Position numbers and translations under genes: made by a program | Shown: one piece after another, positions 24,337 through 36,469 of the stretch | How positions within the stretch are numbered: position 1 is the stretch's first letter | Layout of the letters: each line of letters begins with the position of its first letter | Source of the DNA: Pelodera strongyloides | Taxonomy: Eukaryota > Nematoda > Chromadorea > Rhabditida > Rhabditidae | Direction of reading: 5' to 3' | Assembly (NCBI GenBank): GCA_036852015.1 | Contig: JAANDG010000628.1 | Location: 1 to 64,000, forward strand | Length of the DNA: 64,000 nucleotides | Notes under the pieces: generated by a model | Seen by the model: only the letters and a program-made list of their open reading frames with translations | The model's database searches: none | Told to the model about the DNA's origin: nothing

Positions 24337-24750
24337 TTAAAAGCTTTTGCATTGTAAAGCATGTCTTTCGGAACTTAATACCATCATATTTCGATAAAAG
24401 GAAACCATTCGAGCACTCCATTCTCGTGAGCCTCCTCCTTTAACGAACATTTTGATAATAATGCTACGGGGGTAGCCATTACGAGTAAGTTTACTGTAGA
24501 GTTCCTTTAATTTGCTTTTGAATAGGCTAATATCAGAAGTACAACGGCTAATTCTAATAGTTTCATCTATTATACAGTTGTGTCTTATAGACATACATAG
24601 TTGCGTATCATACATAGGAAATCGGTTAACTTCGAATGAATAGTCATCAGTTTTGTTGTACAAATTTATAATCCAGTTGTCTTGTTTTTTAAGGTGTATG
24701 TCTAAAAATGTAGCCTCTGTATCTGTTACGTTGGCTTGTTCCAAAGTTAT
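24337..24750 (-). pseudogene. Retroelement C-terminal fragment, possibly Penelope-type RT
   Basis: The minus-strand frame contains ATFLDIHLKKQDNWIINLYN, then a Cys/His-rich stretch, RISRCTSD, FKSKLKELYSKLTRNGYP and an Arg/Ser-rich tail ending near 24337. The order FLD, then RxxRxxSD, then LxxRGYP-like resembles the thumb region after the catalytic core of Penelope-like reverse transcriptases. No YxDD catalytic block is present, so only a fragment survives. The frame continues upstream to 24852 into unrelated sequence. Another retroelement class is possible. Confidence 0.4.
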
Positions 24751-24875
24751 GAATATCGATGCTGGACCAACAGGTGCGCGGCGCTCGTGCCAGATTCTCG
24801 AGAGCGGATTTATCGCGAGAACCTGGCGAAGGCAGAGTGAGGTGAGCGGCAAGAAGTAGGCTCCCTTTTTCAGAG

Positions 24876-24934
24876 TTTCGTTTTAGGCCAACAACAACAT
24901 AGAGCCTCTATGTTGTTGTTGGCCTAAAACGAAA
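24876..24934. repeat. Perfect 29-bp palindrome with 1-nt spacer
   Basis: The arm TTTCGTTTTAGGCCAACAAC plus AACATAGAG at 24876-24904 is exactly complementary to 24906-24934, with a single C between them. It can form a near loopless hairpin. It lies in intergenic sequence next to CGAGAACCTGGCGA-type repeats. Confidence 0.95.
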
Positions 24935-26095
24935 GGCATAAAGGGAAGTCGAACAATAAATAAAGCAATCAAACACCAAATGGCAACGCGGACGTGGAAT
25001 AGTGAAAAAAAGAAGCTTGGTTGCCCTTGGTTGCATATCAACACACGAAATGGAAAAAAAACCAAGCAACTTTCCGTTAAAAATGGTAAATTTATGGGTA
25101 ATTATATTTTCACATGTTTTCCCTGAAGTTAACTTTACTTACTTAGGGGCGGCGACTCTATTTATGAAAACGCGAAAATTAATATAGAACCAGATAAAAG
25201 GGTGCGCTGTGACTTCGCCAGGTTTCCGCGACTTTCACGAGAACCTGGCGAGACAGGGGAGACCCGGCGATGTGCGCGGCGAGACGTTGGAGCACCTGAT
25301 TCGCCGCGCATCATTTGAATATTTTTATATTTGAACATTTATTATACTCATTAAAAGGAATTAAAAAGAGATTTTCGCGTTGTAATTGACATGATTCAGT
25401 GTTGCGCGAGCCTATTACATTCATCACCTGCGTTACAAACAACAACTCTTTGCATTGCAATTACCATACAGTATATATCGCGATACCCGAAAAAAAAACG
25501 AATAAAGGAATCACAAAACAACAGTGATGATTACAGAAGGGAATAAGGAAAGAATTATCCCACCTGTTCCGATCGAATAGGTCTCCGATACCGTATCTCT
25601 TCTGGAATACGCCAAGTAGTTCTTCTTACTTTCTCGCGGCGTAAGTAAGAGACAACACTCAAACATTGAAATATTAATTTGTTTAGTTGAATGAAATAAT
25701 GAAATACTTAAAATTAGACGATTTGTCGCTCAAATATCTCAATATATGTGCATAATTATGAATAATGAACAGTAGAACAGACAAAAGAAGAAAGAGAAAC
25801 GCATGAATTCATAATTATTTGGTTTCTAGGATTCATTTTCATACAACGCCCAGCATACGTTTCAAAAACCGGCCGTTATGTAACTTTAAATGACCTAGTT
25901 CATAAAAATCGACATACTGAAGTTGCATGTTGCAGTGCCAACTTGGAGCATTCTTTTGAATAACGATCAGCAAAAATAATTTTCACTACTGTATTTGTAC
26001 GCCGGTTCCATACCACTTTGTTGTTTGCTAATTCTTGAGCTGAACTTTGAGCACTTATTTTACTTCTTACTTACAATTATTCAACTAAGGGTTAA

Positions 26096-26473
26096 AGGAA
26101 GAGGCCCATGAGAAAACAGTTGTCCTTAATTTACTTACACAGGATGTCCGGAATTTTAGAAATACTTTATTCTCCGGTACCGTAGTCAGAATAAATTTTT
26201 GCGCTTTTGGGCATTACAGTATTGAAAACGCCCTGTTTATATCATAGGAATGATTTTCATTCGTTTTAACATTACTCGGAAGAGAAAGGATGAAAATGAA
26301 CGGATATAAACCGTAAAAACGTTCTGACTACGGTACCTGGCCGAACAGTTTGCCGGGGAATAACTCTCTGAGTTCTAGGTGTAAAGAAATGCTGTTTTCA
26401 CAGAAGTATTTCTAAAATTCAGGACATCCTGTGTAAGTAAATTAAGGAAAACTTTTCTCTCATGGGCCTCTCC
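26096..26473. mobile_element. Palindromic MITE, about 380 bp
   Basis: Left end GAGGCCCATGAGAAAACAGT and right end AGTTTTCCTTAATTTACTTA (read inverted) form long imperfect inverted repeats that include TACACAGGATGTCC and a second pair around GGTACC. Half of a relative occurs at 57730-57952. No coding capacity. Confidence 0.85.
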
Positions 26474-27251
26474 CAATTTAAATCTAATTGTAAGCAAATG
26501 GACCATACTCATGCAAATCAAGAAATGCCAAATTACCTTCCCTAGTAAGACGAGAGTCAAACAGATTTTTGAGATAATTTCATTGCTGTAAATAACAAGC
26601 AAAGGTCATGTGAAGTTTAAAAAAATGTCTTTTTTGTTTGTTTGAAATCCCCCTACTCTCCCCTCACACATGTTTCAAATTCACGCCATAAATCTTTTTA
26701 CACTTTCTCTTCCCGCAGAAAACAACTTCACTTTGTGCAACAGAAGTGCAGATTAAAAAAAAACTCATTTATAAAACCTAGCCATTTATTAAACTTCACA
26801 AAAACAATCTACCCAAACATATACCTTGTCGATCAATAAGTTTTACAAATATTATTATATCAAAGAGTAACTGTAGCGTGCGCTAACACTCACGCTACAG
26901 AAGTATCATTCAAATAAATTGTTCCGCTTTGGATATGAAAGAGTGCCGCGACTCAACTTAGGATAATCTCACGTAAAAGAACGATGCATGTGTTCATTCG
27001 TAAGATTTTCATCTACGTTACAGACGCTTTATAAGCATGGAAAGGCGCTTCAGCCGTCTGGTAATACATAATTAGTGTCAATTTGTCATCATATACTCCA
27101 CTCAGATATATGCTAAGGCATTGCCATTCTGAACCAAAATGTATACTCATCCACAGTATAAATCTTTATTTCTAACATAAAATTGCAAAAAGAAAAGACA
27201 AAGCAATGGATCACAATTCGGAAATTTCACAGGCATTGGGACAGAAAAATT

Positions 27252-27407
27252 AAAGCGAAATATCGGACGGGTTTTGAATTAAGCAGCTCATGTAAATGAA
27301 CATAAATTAGAATAAATATCGACCGAAATTCGAGTAACTTAGCATAGACACGTACGAATTCAGTTGTCCGTGATGTGTTTAAAAAACCGGCCGGTATTTC
27401 GCTTTAT
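27252..27407. mobile_element. TTAA-ended MITE, family 1
   Basis: TTAAAGCGAAATATCGGACG at the left and CCGGCCGGTATTTCGCTTTA at the right, with an interior matching the copies at 27883 and 31740. Confidence 0.85.
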
Positions 27408-27882
27408 GATTTGGAAAATGCATAAAAATTCTATGCTAATCATACAGTAAATGTCGAAAGTATAGCACATACTGTACCATTTTTACGGCTTCTGTATATA
27501 CAGGAAAAAAATAAAACTCTCTTTCAAACATTACTATTTTATCTATTAGTTACAAAAGTAATTTCATAAATCGTTACCTAAAAGAAACATAAATCTAACT
27601 TTTTTGCATATTAGCTATAAGTGAAAAATCAGTGTAGCTACAAAAAGGGTCATATTCAAATTAACTATTATTCAAATGCCTACAGTACACATAACATGCT
27701 ACAAATAATGCACTACCCGAACGATAAAAGAACTCCTAATTACACTATACATATAAGTATTAATCACCTACATACACAAAGAGACTTATTGAAAACCCTA
27801 ATAATGTTATACCTCAATTAACTAAAATGTTATATAACTTAAAAATTGGGCAAGGTTCCCACTGGTTATAGGGAATTTATCA

Positions 27883-28062
27883 CTAAAGCGAAATACCGGC
27901 TGGTTTTTGAAACACATCGAATAGACCAGCATTATGCAGCTTATGCAAATGAACATAAATTAGAATAAAAAATCGAGCTAAATTCGAGTAAATTAGCATA
28001 AAAACGTAAGAATTCAGTTGTCCACGATGTGTTTCAAAAACCGGCCGGTATTTCGCTTTAAA
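27883..28062. mobile_element. TTAA-ended MITE, family 1
   Basis: CTAAAGCGAAATACCGGCTG at the left and CCGGCCGGTATTTCGCTTTA at the right. The interior carries AAATCGAGCTAAATTCGAGT and a CCACGATGTGTTTC subterminal block shared with the family. Confidence 0.9.
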
Positions 28063-28204
28063 GAATCCTAACAACTCAAAAATAAAAATCACAGTTTAGG
28101 ACAAAGTCGATAAAAATTGCACATAATCGAGATTTTTGTAGTAAATTTCAATTTCACAAATATGCTATTTTACATGGAATAGACTAGACGCGATAAGTTT
28201 CGGA

Positions 28205-28277
28205 GGTTATCAGGAACCGAACCAGAGCCTGTGGTTTGCCGATCCACTGTGCTAACCACTACACCATCACACCAATT
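28205..28277 (-). repeat. tRNA-like sequence
   Basis: The minus strand reads GGTGTGATGGTGTAGTGGTT then AGCACAG, GTGG...CCAC and GGCTCTGGTTCGGTTCC. This gives tRNA-like A and B boxes and an anticodon-arm-like stem with an oversized loop. It is related to the element at 13148-13215. More likely a tRNA-derived repeat than a working tRNA. Confidence 0.45.
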
Positions 28278-28590
28278 ACGTTCTTCAGAAAATATTCTGA
28301 CAATATTAGTGAATACTATCGACAGCTAGCCTCTTTTCTGTATCCACAGCCTTAAAAGGCCTTAAAATAAAAATACTACTAAAAAACTCAAACGGCACAA
28401 CGTTGCATATGGCAAAGGAAAAAGAATTGGGCATTTACTCAAGACTCGTCGTGATAATGATAAAATAGATGTATAATAACAACTAAACGTAATAAATACA
28501 TAGATAAATGCGAACATTCAAGGGTACATACAGGCAGGAAGGGGATATTTGTGGTTCGCCTAAAGAATCAATATATGACTATCATGGCAG

Positions 28591-28724
28591 TAAAGCGGTA
28601 TGGCACGTGGTTTTGCAAAAATGGACAATTGGAAATTTCGGTGCGGGTATAGGAACAGGTGGATCACGCATATAAGCATTTGCACCAACACATTCTTCAT
28701 AAACCACGTGCCACATCGCTTTAA
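28591..28724. mobile_element. TTAA-ended MITE, family 3 (CACGTG ends)
   Basis: AAAGCGGTATGGCACGTGGT at the left pairs with ACCACGTGCCACATCGCTTT at the right. Relatives lie at 33688, 50205 and 51535, with single ends near 34490, 40680 and 61860. Confidence 0.85.
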
Positions 28725-29333
28725 AAATTAGAAATTAAATAAAAAAAGGGTGAAATCACTGGGACTGGTGAAGATATCGGAATACCGGTACGTTTTCAGG
28801 GTAACACGTTATTGAACGGCGGTATAAAACAATGGGAATACGCGGCGAGAGCGCGGCCGCATTCTCGCACACACACGAAAAATATCATACGGCAGAGCTG
28901 GGAGTAATTTTCGAACCGCGGCACAACCGCAAACCCACAAGCGCCGGTTTTGGCCACCGCGCGCTCCCATGTAATATGGGGTATTAAATAAAAACTCTCT
29001 GAACCTATTCCAAATGCTATAATTTGAACTAAGCAATAATAAACATAAAACATAAAATCAGCCTAAAATGAGCGGGTACTCAAAAGAAAAAAAAGACTGC
29101 AATAAAGCACAAGTTTTTCTCACATAAAGCATGGACTAAAAGGAAAAAACAAACAAAAGAAGACAATAAATTCTTAGCGCAGACATGCCGAACCGCACAG
29201 GCTTAAGCGCAGGTTTCGGCGCAGGTTTAGGGCCCGCATAGGACCCAACCCTTCATGATCTTAGCGTCTGCACTAGGCAATTATCGTGACATCTAATCAT
29301 GCACTAGGCAATTAACCTAATTATCATCCAATT

Positions 29334-29641
29334 CTACAAAATGGTGTTGCTCCTCCGTTGGCGTGCTTTGTTCTCTGGATCCGCGTGCAATTTGAACATT
29401 AGTTCGCCGATTTTGTCAACCTCGGACACTTTGTCGTACTGTAATAATAATTAGATAAAGATAATTACGATAGCTGGCAACAATTGTTATATGATGCTCA
29501 GATGCTCTCACTTCCCACTCGTAGTTATTTGATATTCATAATATTTGATTTGACCCCGTGCACAGACAGAGTGTTATGAGATCTAGGAGATATAGAGAAA
29601 GACTCAACGAGAGACTCACAGGGAGATTCAGAGTAGGAGAG

Positions 29642-29684
<43 letters not shown>

Positions 29685-31350
29685 GAGACGACAAAATACC
29701 GTATATCAGCACACTAATTCAAAATAAATCAATAAAAACTCACCAGCCAAACAAACGTGTTCCAAATCATATCCAACAGCTTTCCGTCATCTACCTGATC
29801 GATTCTAACATTGATTCCCGAGGGCGACAGGCGAATGAATGGCACATTATAGGCGTGACTGCGGTCGCGAGCGGCTTCAACCTGGCACAGGTCCTGGCCC
29901 ACACACTGCAAACATTTACAGATAATCTAGTTGTACGGTAACCTTGCTTTTGGGCATTTGTAACATTCACAGGTAAAGTACTTCAGCAAAACTTGGCAGT
30001 GAATAAAGGTTGTCAATGAAACATTACGTATTACCACATACGGTTTCCCAGTGTAATCAAACATCTCAGAGAAGCTACGTAAACTATATAAACAATATCC
30101 CAGAACTATGGTGCACAAATAAACAGCATACCATAATTACAGTACCTACTACACCGGAACCACACCTATAGTTCAAGAAAACACCGTATACCAGGACCTC
30201 TGCGGAACATGTCATACGCAAACTTTGAAACTGTATTTCCACTCTTGAATAAAGGGGCACGCTCTTGAAGCGTATACCAAGATAGAGTAGAATACAGTAC
30301 CTGCTCGAGTATGATCGTGCCCACAGTTGCGATATTGAACGCTTTTCTCTTGAGAGTTGTTGAATCTTTCATTTTCCTCTCAATAAGTGCTGGTTCTCCC
30401 GTTCCGATAGATACAACTCCGTGTAGCCGGATCTTATTGTCGAATTTGTAGAAGTTATCGTACTCCTGAAAAAACGTGTAAGATAGAAACTGAAGGCCGA
30501 GCAATTTATTATCAGGATCATCCGGAACTTGGCAGTCATGAGTCATGATGCGCACAAAGGCGGGAAAAGTGTGCGGGTGTGCGCGGCGAAAAGATGGCGC
30601 GCCAGCGGCGCTCTTTTTGTATGTCGAAAGAGGGAGAAAGGGGCGCGGCAGATACGCCGCAGGTAACAGGCATATAGCTAGCATGCAAGAAGTGTAAAAT
30701 AAGAAAAAAGCACTCACTCTCCACAAAATGTTCAGCGGCGAGTTGGCCACAAACGATCCATCCACAAGCTTCCGGTCCCGGTAGTGGAAGGGCTCAAAGT
30801 ATGTGGGAGCCGCACTGAAATCGCACACAAATAAGGTAAGCTTTGCGTCAACTGGGTAACTTATACTGCTCAGGCAAACCAGGTTGCATGTAAAAGTTTA
30901 GATGCATTTCTACATAGGTCGCTTCATCCATACGTCTTTTTCAAGATTACAGCTTAGATAAAGACAACTGTTTTCCCCGGGGAACTTCGTCCCAGACTGT
31001 TTTCCAAGGGGAACTTCGTCCCAGACTGTTTTCCCCAGGGAACTTCGTCCCAGACTGTTTTCCCCAGGGAACTTCGTGAACTTCATCCCCACCCCCCACC
31101 CTAAAAATAAAAGAACCCTACAAATCTTCCCTACCTGCTAGCTCTGGCCGCGTCTCTAAACAAAATGTCCTGCTCCTTGTCCAGTTTACTTCCAAATGGT
31201 TTGTCGAACGCGTAATTTCTGAATGTGTACAATCGTCCCGGTGATGTTGTGATGTCAAAAGCGGGTACGGTGAGCCGTCTGGAAAACAAAGGGTTTATCC
31301 TACCGATCCGATCCAACAAAAGTTTCTCTCTCTCTTTTTCTCTCTCTCCC

Positions 31351-31402
<52 letters not shown>

Positions 31403-34400
31403 CTATCTCTCTCTCTCTCTCTATCTCTCTCTTTCTACCCCTCCCCCTTCTTGCAAAATCACAAAATTATTGCGCTAGCTTTAATGTTTCAGGCTCCAAA
31501 TATGACTGTTTATTGTTTTCTTGTTTCTCCCTGCAATACGCATTTCCCTCTATTCTCTCTCATAAGTTTATTATGATCATTCAATTATTTCCGGCTCCAA
31601 CTAACCTATTTGATTCATAGAAAGTTTCTGTCGGGAAGCAATCCTTCAGAATCGACTCAATGTTCTTCGTTTGTTCCATTACCTAAACAATTTACAGTTT
31701 ACTTATTATTGAACAGGAGCACACACCAAAAGTCTTATCGTTAAAGCGAAATAACCCCGCCGGTTTTTGAAATACACGAGTAGACCTCTTGTGCAGCGTA
31801 TGCAAACGAACACAAATTAGAATAAAAAATCGAGCTAAATTCGAGCAAATTAGCATAAATGCACAATAATTCACTTGTCCACGATGCGTTTCAAAAACAG
31901 GCCGGTATTTCGCCTTAACTTACCACCAAGCGGCGATTTCTATGGCTATGTTGATTATATCCAGTCATTACCCTCTTCTCTGTGGGACCTATTTGCTTTT
32001 TCATTGTACTTCCTTATAAATCTAATTATGAATCCAAATCTACTATGCAAATTAACCAACCTGATTTCCAAACAATCGTTTCATAGTTGATCCCTCCAAG
32101 AAGATCTGCCGCTTCATGTCCCAATACTGGAAGAAACACTGCGAGAGACTCTTGCCCTGCTCCAGTGATAGAGCCAGCATGGAACCAGTGCTGAAAACAT
32201 TAAAGCGATAAGTCACGTGGTTCAGAAATGTATGCTGGATACCTACACTCCCATGTACTATATGTAAACTATCTTCCGTACTCTGTCATAAATGCCTGGG
32301 TAGGAACAGAAACTCTATCAGAAATGAACAGAAGCCTAAGCCTAAGCCTAAGATACAGAGATACCGGTTTCACGAACATTCACGTGCTTAGTAAAACGTC
32401 GATACTTTTTCAATCAATCAATGAATACAAAATTACAACTACTCCAACAACAAACTACATACTACAGTATCCAATTTTCAACTAGCAATTATCCTAATTA
32501 CCCACCTTGTGCCAATGAGCCAGTCAAAGTATTCTGGGAGGGTCTCATCACCGAGTAGTCTTCTCGACGCAAAGAGTAGGCATACTACCGATACCAATCC
32601 TCGCATACCACCTCCATCCAAGCACAGGGGAAGCACGCCTCCAGGCGCAGTCTTACGACTACGGTTGATATTGATCGGGGTCTGGAAATGGGGAAAATCG
32701 ATAAACAATTTCTTATCGATCGATACATCAATCATAGGCATCCCACCGGCTTATTCATCTCTAATAACGATTTGGATCCTCCTCTCCAAATTTGAATATT
32801 GCATTTTTCATCGCGCACCCACGCCACCCACAAAAAACGAAAAACAATTCTACATCAGATCGAGATAATTTCTTTGGGATTTTTTTAGCTGACCTAAACG
32901 ACCTAAAGAACTAACGACTAACGACCCAGGCGACAAGGCAAATTAATCAGACATGTTAGCATTACACTCACACGAGAACAATGACACTATGAACCCAGCC
33001 TAACAAACAAGAGGATCCAAATACAATATCTAAGTTTTAAAGAATGCAAGCTTATCAATACTCTACCAGGATAAAAATATACTTCTTGTTTGTGCTAACA
33101 ATAAGCCGCAACCTAGGTACCTAGGTTGAGTCCCAAGCCTGCCCAGATTTAGCTACAAAAGACTACCTATGTTTAATTATCAAGGACTATCCAGGATTAA
33201 TAACACAGTGAAGTGACCTAGGTTTAATTATCCAACTTTTAGGGCACGTCTCGCTACTACCAGTTCATTTGCATCAGGAAAAAACAGCATGTTGTATTAA
33301 ATTTCCCGTCGCTGGATGTACAATACCAGACTGTCGTAAACTTGTCAATTTCACAGTAAAAATAAACAAACAAACGTCAATCTTAACTCCTCCATTATCA
33401 AATAAACCCCTCTATCACAAAATCATATAATCAGCCACAGTAAAGCTCAAGAATCCAGAGATCATTTATCAGAAAACATAAAAAAACTTCAAAGAAACGG
33501 CGGGCATCTGATAACCGAAATAGATCTTTTCTATAGAAAAAAGTAGAAGAAAAAGAAAAATCGGGAAGAGTCGGAGATGTGTGGCCAAAGCCAAAACTCA
33601 AAAAGATGTCCTGAATTGATGTGCCCACACATAAAGGAATGAATATAATGATTATAAAGATGATAAGGTGAGTACTGAGAGATGAATAAAGTTTAAAGCG
33701 GTGTGGCACGTGATTTGTGGAGCATATACTGGAAACTATATTTGCATGCATTATATCAACCTTGCGGTACATTGTTCATATAATACATGCAAAAGTAGTT
33801 GTCAAGCATACGCTGTCACAAAACACGTGATATATATCGCTTTCAAAAAAGGAACAGAAAATGCACAAAAAAATAGTTTTTAGGTATAAAATATAAACAA
33901 TTCTGCCAAAGTGAACACACCTGTTCCCACATTTCCTCATATATCGGTTCAGATAGTTCAAGAAACGATCTGTACTTCGTTTCGCAAACCACACAAACAC
34001 TGCCACCCTCCACACGGTCGAGCAACACTCGGTCACCATAACCGCCTACAATGAATAGATACATCCATACATCCATACACACATACATACAGTACCTTTG
34101 AATTTCAACTATATAATGAGCAGAACACCGCGGCTGCGTCACGCCCCCAAGGTGGAAAAGGATGTGCGGTAAAAGCGTGGCGCTCCTTTGGCAGAGTCGC
34201 GAGACCTTCGCCAACTTCAAAGATTTCGCGCCCCTCGCGCGCACTCGCACACACTAAGGAGGGTCCGTCGCCCCACACTGGCACGTCCCCTATAAGGGTG
34301 AAAATCATAACGCAATCCAACCAACCTTCCAATAACTGAGCGGGATCCCCTCCGAGGGTGAGCAGTAGAATCAGCTCCTGCACTGTAGATTGAGGTATCG

Positions 34401-36426
34401 AGACCACATCGTACATCTTCTGACCCATCTAAAAGATACCCGTTATTATATGCTAATCGTGTGCCATGCCGGCATAGAGTTCAGAATACCTTTCAAAAAC
34501 CACGTTGCATACCACTTTAAAACACCAATTCCTTCGTAGAAATCTAACATACTCCCCATACCCTATGCCATGCCAATCAATAAGTAAACGCGTCCTACGT
34601 GGAGTCTTCAGTCACCCTCTTATTTATAATCTAATAATTTCAGCACAAAACTCTACTCTCTTTCTCTAAAAATTCTTATCGACAAAAAGATCAAAAACGG
34701 AAAAAAGCGCAATAATTCGCCACGTTTGCATAGAGATTTGATCAACTTTTTCGAAAAGCACTCAGCGAGACAGTTTATCAGAAAAGTTTGCTATTTATAC
34801 CTTGTAGTTAGCAAAAAATGCCCTCTTCCCCCTTCAACGACTGCCCAAAGCACAACATTGCAAAACACGTGAAGCTTACGTGACTGAGTACGTGTAAACC
34901 AACAATACAATAGACATTATTCTTCTATCAAAGTTACTTTGCAAAAGATTGACGTGCCACATAACATAAACTTCAAGTAGTATTCGGCAATAGTATTCAT
35001 TTCACGTATGTCAAAGAGTCGAGGTTACCACACAAATTAAGTGCAGACTTCATATTTCTTGGGGTCATGCATGTCCCTGCGCCATACAAGGTTACCCAGG
35101 ACCCACGACGCACAATCGCCGCGTACTGAAGGAGGGCCCGCCACAGCGGATCCCTAGGGTGCGCCAGACGTATGCGAACAATTCCACGCGCCAGATTGTA
35201 GCCGCGCAACACCCGAGTTTAATCACTGTACGTACCTGTGCTCGTGTTGCCGACTTGCAGAATGTGATCAGCGTATCCATCCGCTCCTGCTTCTTACGGG
35301 ATGGCAGTTCATGCCCACAGCGCGTTGAGGGCATCCCGCCCCTGAAAACCAATTAATGATAAATATATAAATAACAAAAAAAATCAATCAATAATAATAT
35401 CAAATAATCAATAGAGAAAATAAGCTGTTCAAATAAATTTATGTATTCCAGTGTAGAACGACGCATTTCAAGAAAATCAATAAAAGCAAATGCCTGGAAC
35501 CTATAAGTACCCAATAAATGTCAAATTCGTGCGCACGTATTTTAACCGGTAGACCTTTCGATAAAGAAAAATCACAAATAATTCAAACAAGGGCAAAGAC
35601 CCAACTGCAAATCTGAGAAGTACTTTTTGGTACAAAACATGATGCTTTTTGCTTTAGCAAAAGAGAGAGGGAGCGAATACAGACATAGCGTTACCAGAGA
35701 GATACTTCAAAAACACTGTACTGTACGCGTTCTGTGGACTTTGCTCTCAAAGAAAGATCGAATCTATTGTGACTTGAAGTTTATGTTATGTGGAACGTCA
35801 ATCTTTTGCAAAGTAACTTTGATAAAAGAATAATGTCTATAAAAAGCGGGCAAACGCATGTGCGACGCAAACACCTTGTTCACAATTTACGTGTAACGCA
35901 AGGGAAATAGAAAAGATACTCTAATGGGGTTTGTACGTTTGTAGTGTCCCAAAAAATCGGTGTGATTCTGTCAATACTACCGTATTTCTGAACGAAAGCT
36001 GCATATATAATATTAAAAATTAAAAAATATTCTCGTGTAGTTCCAAGATACGGTAAATTTGCAGCATGCTTGCAAACCCCATAAAAGTGTGCATACCGTT
36101 GGCTGCTGGCAGCGATGATCAAAAATAGAAGCTTATTTGCTTATTGGTATTACAACAAATTCTCAAAGGACAAATAATGTTACAGTAAGCGTACCGCGAA
36201 CGAGAAATATCATCATGCTAATTCCCTAGGGTTTCGAATTAGTAACGGTAGAGTATTTCTTAGTATTCACTTGTTTATTTATAAAAAAAAATAGACAAAA
36301 AATTAGAACCTAATTCAGGAACGCACCCAGTCTGGCTCCCGTCTGTCACAAAAATTATTGTACTCGAATGAAAAGACAAGATGGATCTAATCTAATTTAT
36401 TTTAACAGACAAGTGGACGAAGTCCT

Positions 36427-36469
<43 letters not shown>

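Larger units (their letters stand above)
19715..29333. other. Repeat-rich intergenic region
   Basis: No host exon could be recognised between the start of the second DUF4139 gene and the 3' end of the phospholipase gene. It holds the separately listed MITEs, a 22-bp minisatellite, a palindrome cluster, retroelement remnants and tRNA-like sequences. GC-rich patches near 20090-20170 and 28820-28970 carry no gene that I can support. Confidence 0.5.

Noticed and set aside
28796..29053. GC-rich frame before the phospholipase 3' end
   Set aside because: Two overlapping frames are open by composition and neither carries a motif.
34997..35212. Possible extra phospholipase exon downstream of exon 2
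   Set aside because: Exon 2 joins the next exon in phase without it, and the reading shows no family similarity.
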